A stretch of 47,554 bases of DNA from the NCBI GenBank assembly GCA_009845995.1, contig VXYK01000057.1, positions 46,566-94,119 on the forward strand. The letters are read 5' to 3'. The position numbers were made by a program, and so were the translations under genes. Origin of the DNA: Acidimicrobiaceae bacterium. GTDB taxonomy: Bacteria > Actinomycetota > Acidimicrobiia > Acidimicrobiales > Aldehydirespiratoraceae. This document shows, piece after piece, positions 15,311 through 23,448 of the stretch; position 1 is the first letter of the stretch, and each line of letters starts with the position of its first letter. The notes under the pieces are model-generated. The model had not been told where the DNA came from and searched no databases. It saw only the letters and a program-made list of their open reading frames with translations.

Positions 15311-16417
15311 ATGGGTGGAAGTTGTCAACGGAGATCACAGAATGAGCGCATCAGTAGTGCAACTAGTACAACAACTGTTTACACAGACGGCGCCTGTCTG
15401 GGGAATCCTGGGCCTGGTGGCTGGGGCTGGGTTGTGCCCGATGGCCGCTGGGCCAGCGGCGCCGATGCGGCAACTACCAACCAACGGATGGAGCTCACCG
15501 CGGTGCTCGAAGCGCTGCGGGCCTTGGCTGGTCCACTCGGAGGTCCCGTTGAAGTCGTCTCGGACTCGACATACGTCGTCAACTGTTTTCGCGACCGCTG
15601 GTGGGCCGGTTGGCTCAAACGGGACTGGCGCAACTCCAACAAACAACCGGTCGCCAATCGGGATATCTGGGAACCGCTGATTGAGCTTTATCGCGAGGCG
15701 CCACACGAGATCACCTTCACCTGGGTGAAAGGGCACGCGGGCAACGAATGGAACGACGTCGCGGATCGTTTGGCGGCTGAAGCTTCGCGTACGCAGGTGG
15801 GTCGCGACGGTGTCGGTATGCCCGATGATCTTGGTGAGGCTGATGAGTCGGAGCCGCCGGGGGCAGGCGAGCGAACTACAGGCGACCGCGCCGATGCTGG
15901 TTCGTGGCGGCCATCGGGCCGTTGCGTAGCGATCCTTGGGTTGCAAATCGGCTCAACTGGCCCGGAATCAACTGGCCCTCAAGACAGCAGATCCGTCACG
16001 ACTCGTCAGCGCCTAGCGGAGATCTTGGCGGCGAAGAAGGAACTCGACAACGATCTGGTGGTGCTCACGGGGTTGCGCCGTGGAGCGGAGACTCTTGGCG
16101 CAGAAGCAGCAGTGGAGTCTGGTGTGCCCTACGTAGTGGTGCTGCCTTATCCCAACCCAGCCGTCAAGTGGCCTGCGGCCGACCGGAATCACTTTGCGCT
16201 GATGTTGGAAGGGGCTGCCAAAGTCGTTTGCTTGCAACGCAAGGTCCCTACCACCCCGAAGAACGCGGGCGAAGCGCTAAAGCGACGGAACGCATGGCTG
16301 AGAAAAGTCGCGGATGAAGCGTTGATCGTGTGGGACGGCACCGATCGCCGGGTCGGCAAGGTCGTGAGTGCTTTCGAACGTGAAATGCCCGACGACGTTT
16401 GGATTGTCGACGTTTAG
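15311..16417 (+). CDS. Ribonuclease HI fused to a SLOG/YpsA-like domain
   Basis: A 368-residue two-domain protein. Residues about 22-160 are RNase HI with all four acidic residues visible: D in VYTDGACLGNPGPGG, E in RMELTAVLEAL, D in VSDSTYVVN and D in WNDVADRLAAE. A Gly/Glu-rich linker (about 165-200) leads to a C-terminal Rossmann-like domain resembling SLOG/YpsA: VVLTGLRRGAETLGAEAAV, VPYVVVLPYPNP, LKRRNAWLRKVADEALIVWD and a final VWIVDV. RNase HI cuts RNA in RNA-DNA hybrids; SLOG domains bind nucleotides or nucleotide-derived ligands. ATG 15311 is the only good in-frame start; ATG 15342 is out of frame. Confidence 0.85.
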   Translation: MGGSCQRRSQNERISSATSTTTVYTDGACLGNPGPGGWGWVVPDGRWASGADAATTNQRMELTAVLEALRALAGPLGGPVEVVSDSTYVVNCFRDRWWAGWLKRDWRNSNKQPVANRDIWEPLIELYREAPHEITFTWVKGHAGNEWNDVADRLAAEASRTQVGRDGVGMPDDLGEADESEPPGAGERTTGDRADAGSWRPSGRCVAILGLQIGSTGPESTGPQDSRSVTTRQRLAEILAAKKELDNDLVVLTGLRRGAETLGAEAAVESGVPYVVVLPYPNPAVKWPAADRNHFALMLEGAAKVVCLQRKVPTTPKNAGEALKRRNAWLRKVADEALIVWDGTDRRVGKVVSAFEREMPDDVWIVDV

Positions 16418-16425
16418 CGAGACCG

Positions 16426-17328
16426 CTACTGCGGCTTGTTGAGAACGCTCCGCAGTGCTTGGGTCAGGTCTGGTTGACGGAACTGATAGCCACTCGTAAT
16501 CAGCGCCGCGGGCTCGACCTTCTGGCCGGCGTACAGCAGCTGTTCGGTCAATTCCCGTCCGAGGGTAGCCCACATCACGACTTTGGGGGTTGGCAGAACC
16601 GTTGGTCGGCGCAGTACCTGTCCGAGGGTCGTGGTGAACTCCGCGTTGGTGACGGGATTGGGCGCCGTCATGTTGACGGGGCCTGTGACATCGTTGTCGA
16701 GGAGCCAGATTATGGCCTGAACCATGTCTTGGATCGATATCCAACTCAACCATTGACGTCCGTCGCCGATGCGCCCGCCGATCCCGAGCCGAAAAAACGG
16801 GAGTTGCGCCTTGAGGGCTCCTCCGTTGGCCGCCAGCACCACCCCGGTACGCAAGTACGCGAGCCGTGTCGACTCTCGCGCCGGGATAGCGGCGTGTTCC
16901 CAGGCGCGCACTACATCGGCAAGAAAGCCGTTGCCACCAGAACTGATCTCATTGAGTTCTTCGTCGCCGCGGTCTCCGTAGAAACCGATCGCCGAACCTG
17001 AGAGGAACACCGTCGGAGGATTCTCGGCCTCGATGATCGCTTCTGCCAACAGGGTGGTGGTTGTGGTTCGGCTCTCGAGAATTCTGGTTTTTTGGGCATC
17101 GGTCCAGCGTCGCTCGGCTATTGATGCCCCAGCCAGGTGAACCACCGCGTCGATATTCTCCAATGCATTCTTTGGGAAATCGCCCGCCGCCGGGTTCCAG
17201 AGAATACTCTCGGTGTCGTCTCGGTTCGGTGAGCGCAACAGACGGACCGGTGTGTGAGCGGTGGCTTTGAGTGCGGCGACCAACGATGTTCCGATCAAGC
17301 CTGTCGAGCCGCTGATCAGTACTCGCAT
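16426..17328 (-). CDS. TIGR01777-family NAD-dependent epimerase/dehydratase
   Basis: A 300-residue extended SDR-like protein of the YfcH/TIGR01777 type. It has the nucleotide-binding GSTGLIGTSL at the N-terminus, VVHLAGASIAERRW, the family motif SGSAIGFYGDRGDE and the C-terminal DUF1731 region (PTPKVVMWATLGRELTEQLL). The substrate of this family is not settled. It converges with the rnhA-SLOG gene, 8 bp between the ends. Confidence 0.9.
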   Translation of the reverse strand: MRVLISGSTGLIGTSLVAALKATAHTPVRLLRSPNRDDTESILWNPAAGDFPKNALENIDAVVHLAGASIAERRWTDAQKTRILESRTTTTTLLAEAIIEAENPPTVFLSGSAIGFYGDRGDEELNEISSGGNGFLADVVRAWEHAAIPARESTRLAYLRTGVVLAANGGALKAQLPFFRLGIGGRIGDGRQWLSWISIQDMVQAIIWLLDNDVTGPVNMTAPNPVTNAEFTTTLGQVLRRPTVLPTPKVVMWATLGRELTEQLLYAGQKVEPAALITSGYQFRQPDLTQALRSVLNKPQ

Positions 17329-17386
17329 TGCACTCCTCCGATCTTGCCTCTCGTGTGTAGGTGAGCCAAGCCCTATGCTTCAGATA

Positions 17387-17418
17387 ATAGAGTGCCGCGA
17401 ACCATAGAGTGTCGCGAA
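17387..17418 (+). promoter_or_regulatory. 15-bp direct repeat upstream of the LapA-like gene
   Basis: ATAGAGTGCCGCGAA (17387-17401) and ATAGAGTGTCGCGAA (17404-17418) differ at one base and are 17 bp apart. Each includes TAGAGT, the -10-like hexamer seen before other genes here. They may be two promoter elements or a tandem operator. Confidence 0.4.
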
Positions 17419-17450
17419 GAATCGAGCGCACGCGAACTGAAGGACCGAGG

Positions 17451-17687
17451 ATGTCAGACGACGTGAACAGCAAGCCGCCGGCCAGAACCGGTGTCGGCAA
17501 GTTCATTGGAGCTGCGCTCGTGGCCGTGGCGTTGATCGCTTTCGTCGTGCAGAACACCGATAGCACTCCTGTCCAATGGTTTTTCATCGACCGCAGCGCG
17601 CCGTTGTGGCTGATCATTGTGATTTCCGCTGTCGCTGGTGCGATTCTGAGCGAGGTTCTTGGGTGGATCGTTCGCCGGCGACGGTGA
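17451..17687 (+). CDS. LapA-domain (DUF1049) small membrane protein
   Basis: A 78-residue protein with a short cytosolic N-terminus and two membrane segments, about 18-36 (FIGAALVAVALIAFVVQ) and 46-68 (PLWLIIVISAVAGAILSEVL), followed by a basic RRRR end. The NTDSTPVQWFF loop between the helices is typical of LapA/DUF1049 proteins. Its role in actinobacteria is unclear. ATG 17451 follows AAGGACCGAGG. It converges with the selenoprotein candidate. Confidence 0.8.
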   Translation: MSDDVNSKPPARTGVGKFIGAALVAVALIAFVVQNTDSTPVQWFFIDRSAPLWLIIVISAVAGAILSEVLGWIVRRRR

Positions 17688-17698
17688 CAACCCTCAGG

Positions 17699-18331
17699 CT
17701 AGGTGGCCAACAGCAGTTCAATCCGGTCGGCGAGTTCGGCCGCCGGGAGTCTCGTTACCTCGGTGGTGCCGTCGTCGTTGATGAAAGCGTAGATTGGCTG
17801 GCTGAAGACGCCGTAGCGCTCCCATACCGAATTGTCGGTGTCGGACAGGTTGATCAGGTCGAAAACTCCGTAGCCCCCGACGAAGCGCTCAAGATCGGCT
17901 TCTGAAGTGGTGCTGCCGCCGACGCCAATGATGTCGATTCGACCGGCGAATTGTTGCTGAACCGATGCGACCGTACCGGCTTCTCTTTGACAAGTCGGTC
18001 ACCATGGCGCCCAGAACCACAATACGAGGTCCTGCCCCTCGTAGTCACCGGCATCGAATAGGCCTCCGCCGACGCGTTCCTCTGTCCAGTCGTGGGGCCA
18101 GGAGACTGCAACTGAATCGCTCGCTGTTGTCGAAGGCGATGATCCCCCAGCGGCGGCCGAGGTGGCCGTGGTCGTTGAGGCGGTCGTGGGCGTTGAATCC
18201 GGCTGTGCCGGGGTTGCTTCGTCGTCGGCTCCGTCGCTGCATGCACCAGCCAGCAGCGCTGCACCCAGCAGCACTGCACTCGTCAGTACCGGCGTGATCC
18301 GAGAAAGCACGATTCGCTTCACTGTTACCAT
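17699..18331 (-). CDS. Probable selenocysteine-containing thioredoxin-fold lipoprotein (Mpt53/DsbF-like)
   Basis: The frame from ATG 18331 to TAG 17699 has 211 codons with one internal TGA at 17999-18001 (codon 111). Upstream lies a lipoprotein signal (LLGAALLAGAC, Cys31), a Thr/Ser-rich linker and VLWFWAPW. After the TGA comes PTCQREAGTVASV, so the redox motif reads UPTC where homologues have CPTC. The fold then continues intact: IDIIGVGGSTTSEADLERFV, NLSDTDNSVWERYGV and SQPIYAFINDDG, as in mycobacterial Mpt53. A hairpin with a GGUC loop follows the UGA. I infer selenocysteine; a nonsense mutation of TGC or a sequencing error are the alternatives. The likely role is an extracytoplasmic thiol-disulfide enzyme. 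The start has no strong Shine-Dalgarno. Confidence 0.75.
17960..17981 (-). promoter_or_regulatory. Candidate bacterial SECIS hairpin
   Basis: In the mRNA sense, 17 nt after the UGA, AGCCGGU (17981-17975) pairs with AUCGGUU (17966-17960) through 7 bp including two G-U pairs. The 8-nt loop is ACGGUCGC, in which an inner C-G pair could present GGUC. The loop G residues are about 27 nt past the UGA, within the range I know for bacterial SECIS elements, and GGUC also occurs in the E. coli fdhF loop. Confidence 0.55.
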
Positions 18332-18445
18332 GGTAGAGGTCTTTTGTCGTAGAGTCTTCGGGTTGACCAGCACTGTGAGCACTCTTTGTAAGCGAGACCG
18401 GCGGTAACCTTGCTGGGCTGAGAGAGCGAAAATTATGAGGTCACG

Positions 18446-18538
18446 ATGAGTACCCGAATGTTGATCGGAGTCTCGCTTCTGGTCGGGTTGGCGATTCTTG
18501 TGGCAGGAGCCGTTCAGTTGTTGATGATCGTCGGCTGA
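18446..18538 (+). CDS. Single-helix small membrane protein (30 aa)
   Basis: ATG 18446 with GAGG 7 nt upstream opens a 30-codon frame. It has a short polar N-terminus (MSTRM) and then one continuous hydrophobic helix (LIGVSLLVGLAILVAGAVQL) with a short end. It lies 31 bp before lpd on the same strand. I do not recognise it, and the call rests on the ribosome site and the membrane-helix pattern. Confidence 0.45.
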   Translation: MSTRMLIGVSLLVGLAILVAGAVQLLMIVG

Positions 18539-18569
18539 GCCGCCCAGGTACAGAGTCGGCTCCGGTAAC

Positions 18570-20015
18570 ATGAGGCCCGCACAGGGAGGAAGTCCGATAG
18601 AGACACAAAACGATGTGACACAACACGATGTGATCGTTATCGGGGGTGGCCCTGCGGGCTACGCGGCCGCTCTTTATGCAGCGGGTATCGGGTTGAACGC
18701 AGGACTGGTGGAGAAAGGCGCTCTTGGCGGCACTTGCCTGCATGTCGGGTGTATCCCTGCCAAGGAGTTGTTGGAGACGGCGCATGTCTTTCGCACTGTT
18801 TCCCATGCGAGCGACTTCGGTGTGACTACTTCCGCGCCGGAACTCGACTGGGATGTCACGATGCAGCGCAAGCAGACCATCATCGACCAGCTCGTTGCCG
18901 GTCTTGGCTCGATGATGAAGGGCCGAAAGGTCACCGTTTACAACGGTGTCGGCACGCTGGGTGCGGACCGGGTGGTGACGGTCAGTGGAGAGGGCGAGAC
19001 GCAAACGCTCACCGCACCATCGGTGATTCTTGCGACGGGGTCGCTGCCTCGCACGATTCCAGGGTTCGAAGTCGATCAGAAATTCGTGATGACCTCCGAC
19101 GAACTGCTGTCGATCGAAGCACTCCCGCAGCGTGCCGCGGTTATCGGAGGCGGCGCCATCGGTTGCGAGTTCGCTTCGATGATGGCTGATCTGGGTGTAG
19201 ATGTCACCGTGATTGAAGCGCTCGATCAGATCCTCACCGGATGTGACCGCGATGCCGCCAAAGTTGTGGCGCGTAGTTTCAAGAAACGCGGCATAACAGT
19301 GCATACGTCGGCTCCCGTTCATGGTCATTCTCCCGATCCCTCCGGCTCGCACACATCGGTGTCGTTCGGCGGCGACCAGACTGTGGACGTTGACCTGGTC
19401 GTGGTTTCGGTCGGCCGTCGGCCCAATGCTGACCTGCTGGATCTGAGCGGTACCTCCGTGGTTGTTGATGGGCGCGGTTTCGTCGAGGTGGATGGCCGCT
19501 GTCGCACGGCAGAACCTGGTGTTTGGGCTGTCGGTGATCTGATCGACACCCCACAGCTAGCCCACGTGGCCTTCGCCGAAGGAATGTTGGCGGTCACCGA
19601 CTCGTTGGGTGAAGAACCCGCTCCGTTGGATTATCACGGAACGCCGTGGTGCATTTATTGCCATCCTGAGGTGGCGTTCGCCGGACACACGGAGGAATCA
19701 GCGATCGAGGCGGGCCACGATGTTGTGACTTCGTCGTTGCGTTTCATTGGCAACGGAAGAGCCAAGATTGTTGGTGATACCGACGGAATCGTGAAGGTCA
19801 TCGCGCAGAAGCTGGACGACGGCACAGGCGGGCAGATACTCGGCGTCCACATGGTCGGACCCTGGGTCACCGAACAGCTCGGACAGGCCTATCTTGCCGT
19901 CAACTGGGAGGCGACGGTTGACGATGTGGCCGCGTTCATTCAGCCGCACCCAACCATGAGCGAGCTTTTCGGAGAGTCTGTGTTGTCTTTAACCGGGCGT
20001 TCGCTTCATGGTTGA
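18570..20015 (+). CDS. lpd: Dihydrolipoamide dehydrogenase (E3)
   Basis: A roughly 481-residue E3 flavoprotein that reoxidises the lipoyl group of 2-oxoacid dehydrogenase complexes with NAD. It has the FAD motif VIVIGGGPAGYAAALYA, the redox disulfide GGTCLHVGCIPAK, the NAD site VIGGGAIGCEFASM and the C-terminal active-site HPTMSELFGE. Start choice is uncertain: ATG 18570 has a poor ribosome site, while GGGAGGAAG lies inside the frame ahead of GTG 18615, which would give a protein 15 residues shorter. The E2 gene follows 80 bp later. Confidence 0.95.
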   Translation: MRPAQGGSPIETQNDVTQHDVIVIGGGPAGYAAALYAAGIGLNAGLVEKGALGGTCLHVGCIPAKELLETAHVFRTVSHASDFGVTTSAPELDWDVTMQRKQTIIDQLVAGLGSMMKGRKVTVYNGVGTLGADRVVTVSGEGETQTLTAPSVILATGSLPRTIPGFEVDQKFVMTSDELLSIEALPQRAAVIGGGAIGCEFASMMADLGVDVTVIEALDQILTGCDRDAAKVVARSFKKRGITVHTSAPVHGHSPDPSGSHTSVSFGGDQTVDVDLVVVSVGRRPNADLLDLSGTSVVVDGRGFVEVDGRCRTAEPGVWAVGDLIDTPQLAHVAFAEGMLAVTDSLGEEPAPLDYHGTPWCIYCHPEVAFAGHTEESAIEAGHDVVTSSLRFIGNGRAKIVGDTDGIVKVIAQKLDDGTGGQILGVHMVGPWVTEQLGQAYLAVNWEATVDDVAAFIQPHPTMSELFGESVLSLTGRSLHG

Positions 20016-20095
20016 TGCAAACTTGTTGCCAGTGAGCCACAGAACATGAACGGGAAGAAACGAACAGGACGGAAACAAAATAGGAAGAGGACTTG

Positions 20096-21655
20096 ATGGC
20101 TGACGTGACCATGCCGCAGTTGGGCGAGACAGTCACCGAGGGAACGATCACGCGCTGGTTCAAACAGGTTGGTGACCACGTGGAGATGGATGAGATCCTC
20201 TTCGAGGTTTCTACCGACAAGGTTGACTCAGAAGTACCGTCGCCCATAGCCGGCACTCTGCTTGAGATCTACGCCAACGAGGGAGACTTGGTGGAGGTCG
20301 GGCAGGTTCTCGCCCAGATCGGCGATGCTGCTGCTGCCCCGGCCCCCGCCCCGGCAGATGCGGAGGTTTTCTCTGAGCCTGAACCAGAGCCCGTACCTGA
20401 ACCAGAGCCCGTACCTGAACCAGAGCCCGTACCTGAACCTGTGCAGGTACCTGAACCCGAACCGGATCCTGCACCCGAGTCGCCGCTGCCTGAGCCAGAA
20501 CCAGCGCAGGTGTTCGCCGAACCGGCCCCAGCCCCCAGCGACGCGACATCACAGTCCTCCACACTGCCGCCTCCGCCTCCGCCCCCAACGGATGTCACGG
20601 CTCCTGTCGCTGAGTCGCCGGTGCGAGAGATGTCGAGTTCGCTCATGTCTCCAGTTGTGCGCCGGTTGATAGCCGACAACGGACTTGATCCGTCGGCGAT
20701 TGTCGGCACGGGTATAGGCGGGCGCATTACCCGAGCCGATGTCGAGGCCGTGATCCGTTCGGGAGCATCGGCCGCGCCGTCACAGACTTCTAAAGAATCG
20801 GCCCTACCCCCGCCTGTCGCCGAGCGACCTTCCCAGCCGGCGAAGGCAGAGTCCGCGACGGTAGAGCCCGCTGCGCCCGAACCCCCGGCGGCCGTGGCCG
20901 GCTCGCCGCCGGCAACGACCCCGTCGACAGAGGTCGGCACCCGGGACAAGGTCGTCGCTCTCAACAACATTCGCAAGCGCACTGCAGAACACATGGTTAT
21001 GTCCAAGAGCGCTTCGCCGCACGTGCTCACGGCAATGGAAATCGACTATGAGGGTGTCGAAAAAGTGCGCAAAGCGCTGAAATCAGGGTGGAAGGCAGAG
21101 GAGGGGTTCAGCCTCACCTACTTGCCGTTCATCGCTCGCGCGGTCGTTGATGCGCTTCGCGAATACCCGCACCTCAACGCCAGTTTCGGGGGTGACCATC
21201 TAGTCGTCCACGATGAGGTCAACCTTGCCATCGCAGTCGATATCGACTTCAACGGACTGCTGGCACCGGTGATCAAGGGCACCGAGGGCAAAAGGCTGCG
21301 ACAGATCGCTCGAGACATTGTGGATGTCGCCGACCGCGCGCGTGCCAAGCAGCTGTTGCCCGATGACCTTTCGGGTGGAACCTTTACGCTGACCAACGCC
21401 GGTCAATACGGAACGATGATGCAGTTCCCGATCATCAATCAGCCTCAGGTGGCGATCCTGTCAACCGACGGTGTCGCTCGAAAGCCGGTCGTGGTCACTG
21501 ATTCGTTCGGCAACGAATCGATCGCGATTCACTCGGTGGGAGTGTTGGCGATGGCCTGGGATCACCGCGCATTCGATGGTGCTTACGCCGCGGCGTTCCT
21601 GCATCGAGTCAAGGAGATCATTGAGACTCGCGACTGGGAGGCGGAGGTCCGCTGA
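20096..21655 (+). CDS. Dihydrolipoamide acyltransferase (E2)
   Basis: A 519-residue E2. One lipoyl domain (1-77) has its lysine in STDKVDSEV. A long Pro/Glu linker includes three exact 18-bp repeats encoding EPEPVP (about 20387-20441). Then come a peripheral subunit-binding domain (SPVVRRLIADNGLDPSAIVGTGIGGRITRADV) and a catalytic domain with DHRAFDGAYAAAFLHR near the C-terminus. It transfers acyl groups from lipoyl to CoA. Actinobacterial E2 proteins of this type can serve both pyruvate and 2-oxoglutarate dehydrogenases, so no single complex is assigned. TTG 20093 is a less likely start. Confidence 0.93.
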   Translation: MADVTMPQLGETVTEGTITRWFKQVGDHVEMDEILFEVSTDKVDSEVPSPIAGTLLEIYANEGDLVEVGQVLAQIGDAAAAPAPAPADAEVFSEPEPEPVPEPEPVPEPEPVPEPVQVPEPEPDPAPESPLPEPEPAQVFAEPAPAPSDATSQSSTLPPPPPPPTDVTAPVAESPVREMSSSLMSPVVRRLIADNGLDPSAIVGTGIGGRITRADVEAVIRSGASAAPSQTSKESALPPPVAERPSQPAKAESATVEPAAPEPPAAVAGSPPATTPSTEVGTRDKVVALNNIRKRTAEHMVMSKSASPHVLTAMEIDYEGVEKVRKALKSGWKAEEGFSLTYLPFIARAVVDALREYPHLNASFGGDHLVVHDEVNLAIAVDIDFNGLLAPVIKGTEGKRLRQIARDIVDVADRARAKQLLPDDLSGGTFTLTNAGQYGTMMQFPIINQPQVAILSTDGVARKPVVVTDSFGNESIAIHSVGVLAMAWDHRAFDGAYAAAFLHRVKEIIETRDWEAEVR

Positions 21656-21660
21656 GCACC

Positions 21661-23430
21661 TTGGTCGCTCCCGGGCGGACACTGCGGATCCGCTGGTTGG
21701 GACGGGTTGTCTATTTAGATGCGCTCGCTTTGCAGCGGTCGTTGTTCGCCAATCGCCAACACGACTATCTGCTGTTGTTGGAGCATCCGAATGTCGTGAC
21801 CATGAGTCGGCGCACCCCGGTTGAGCACCTGCTCGCCGACGTGGAGTCGCTTGGTGCCGAGCTGGTTGAGACAGATCGGGGAGGTGATGTGACCTACCAC
21901 GGCCCCGGTCAACTGGTCGCTTATCCTATTGTTGAAGTACCGGGACGTCGCGGCGGCGGAATGGCCGACACGGCCGCTTATGTGTCATCGCTTGAACAGC
22001 TGTTGATCGAAACGCTGCGAGATGTTGGTGTCGAATCGGGACGTATCAAGGGCTGCACCGGTGTCTGGGTTGATCCCCAAGGACAACGGCCCCAGAAGAT
22101 TGCCGCGATCGGGGTGCGAATAGCCAGGGGACGAGCGATGCATGGTGTGGCGCTCAACGTCGATCCTGACTTGAGCTGGTATGAGCGAATCGTCCCGTGT
22201 GGCATCACCGACAAGGGGGTCACCTCGCTGGCGGCGCTCGGGGTCGACATTTCGATGCCTGAGATGGTTGAGGTATTCACGCGACGGGCGATGGCTCTGT
22301 TCGCTCGACACGGATCAGTCGACCGCGCCGGTGTCGGGTTCAGAACCAAACTGACCGACCTGGCACCGTTCACTCGTGGCGAGGGTGCTGGACCGGCTGG
22401 GCGATCACTGTCTGAACAATCACTGTCTGGCCAGGCATTCTCTGAACAGGCTGATGGCACCTCGGTGCGGTTGCTCGGCCGTCTCACTGATGCTGGGGCG
22501 ACTGACCACGACCCGGTTCGGTTGCGTGCCCGCAAACCCGACTGGATGCGGGTGAAGTTCGATCCTGCTGTTGAGTACCGCCGGGTTCGTTCCACCTTGC
22601 GTGAGCTTGACCTGGTGACTGTTTGCGAAGAAGCAGGTTGCCCCAATATTTCAGAGTGCTGGAACGACGGTACGGCCACTTTCATGATCCTGGGAGATCG
22701 TTGCACACGAGCTTGCGGGTTCTGCTTGGTCGACACGCGTCTTCCGCAGGCACCGGATCCAGATGAGGCGACACGGGTGTCAGAGGCGGTCGAGTTGATG
22801 GCGCTTCGTCATGCCGTCGTCACGATGGTCGCGCGTGACGACCTTGAAGATGGTGGTGCCAGTGCCGTGGCCGATGTGATTGCCGCGATCCGCGAGCGCA
22901 CGCCTCAATGTCGCGTGGAGACTCTGGTTTCGGACTTCAAGGGATGTGACAGATCGCTGAGAACAGTGTTCGACGCGCAGCCCGATGTGTTTGGCCACAA
23001 CATCGAAACCGTGGCGCGGTTGCAGCGCGCGGTACGTCCGTCGGCCGGCTATGCGCGCAGTCTTTCGGTATTGGCTCGGGCCAAAGCAGCTGGTTTGACT
23101 ACTAAGTCGTCGATCATTGCGGGGATGGGGGAGAGCGACAGCGAGATTCGCCAGACCCTCATAGACCTAGCCGCGGTTGGCGTCGACATTGTCACTATTG
23201 GCCAGTATCTGCGCCCGACATCCCACCATCTGCCGGTGGCCCAGTGGTGGCAGCCTGAAGTGTTCGACGAATGGAAACGCTTCGGTGAGTCGGTGGGAAT
23301 CGCACATGTGGAGTCCTCCCCGCTGACCCGTTCGAGTTACCATGCCGGCCAGTCCGTCGATTCCCTGAAATCTGCGCGAATTACCACAAGCAACGCGGAC
23401 AATCGCGCAGATTTCGTGCCGGGGAGCTGA
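21661..23430 (+). CDS. LipB-LipA fusion: octanoyltransferase and lipoyl synthase in one chain
   Basis: A 589-residue protein starting at TTG 21661, 5 nt after the E2 stop. Residues 1-240 are LipB, with TDRGGDVTYHGPGQLVAYPI, the active Lys146 (QKIAAIGV) and Cys180 (IVPCGITDKGVTSL). A linker with SEQSLSGQAFSEQ (251-263) leads to LipA. That part has the auxiliary cluster C322-x4-C327-x5-C333, the radical-SAM C348-x3-C352-x2-C355 and the terminal RSSYHAG. LipB moves octanoate from acyl carrier protein to target domains and LipA inserts two sulfurs. No stop or frameshift separates them. The C-terminal 20 residues are encoded by a large inverted repeat. Confidence 0.92.
   Translation: MVAPGRTLRIRWLGRVVYLDALALQRSLFANRQHDYLLLLEHPNVVTMSRRTPVEHLLADVESLGAELVETDRGGDVTYHGPGQLVAYPIVEVPGRRGGGMADTAAYVSSLEQLLIETLRDVGVESGRIKGCTGVWVDPQGQRPQKIAAIGVRIARGRAMHGVALNVDPDLSWYERIVPCGITDKGVTSLAALGVDISMPEMVEVFTRRAMALFARHGSVDRAGVGFRTKLTDLAPFTRGEGAGPAGRSLSEQSLSGQAFSEQADGTSVRLLGRLTDAGATDHDPVRLRARKPDWMRVKFDPAVEYRRVRSTLRELDLVTVCEEAGCPNISECWNDGTATFMILGDRCTRACGFCLVDTRLPQAPDPDEATRVSEAVELMALRHAVVTMVARDDLEDGGASAVADVIAAIRERTPQCRVETLVSDFKGCDRSLRTVFDAQPDVFGHNIETVARLQRAVRPSAGYARSLSVLARAKAAGLTTKSSIIAGMGESDSEIRQTLIDLAAVGVDIVTIGQYLRPTSHHLPVAQWWQPEVFDEWKRFGESVGIAHVESSPLTRSSYHAGQSVDSLKSARITTSNADNRADFVPGS
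23367..23415. repeat. Perfect 13-bp inverted repeat at the lipA end
   Basis: GAAATCTGCGCGA (23367-23379) and TCGCGCAGATTTC (23403-23415) are exact inverted copies with a 23-nt spacer. They lie inside the last codons of the LipB-LipA gene, after the family's usual C-terminal motif. There is no T-run after them. A REP-like insertion or an mRNA stability hairpin would both fit. Confidence 0.7.
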
Positions 23431-23448
23431 GGTCTAGCATTGAGCACT

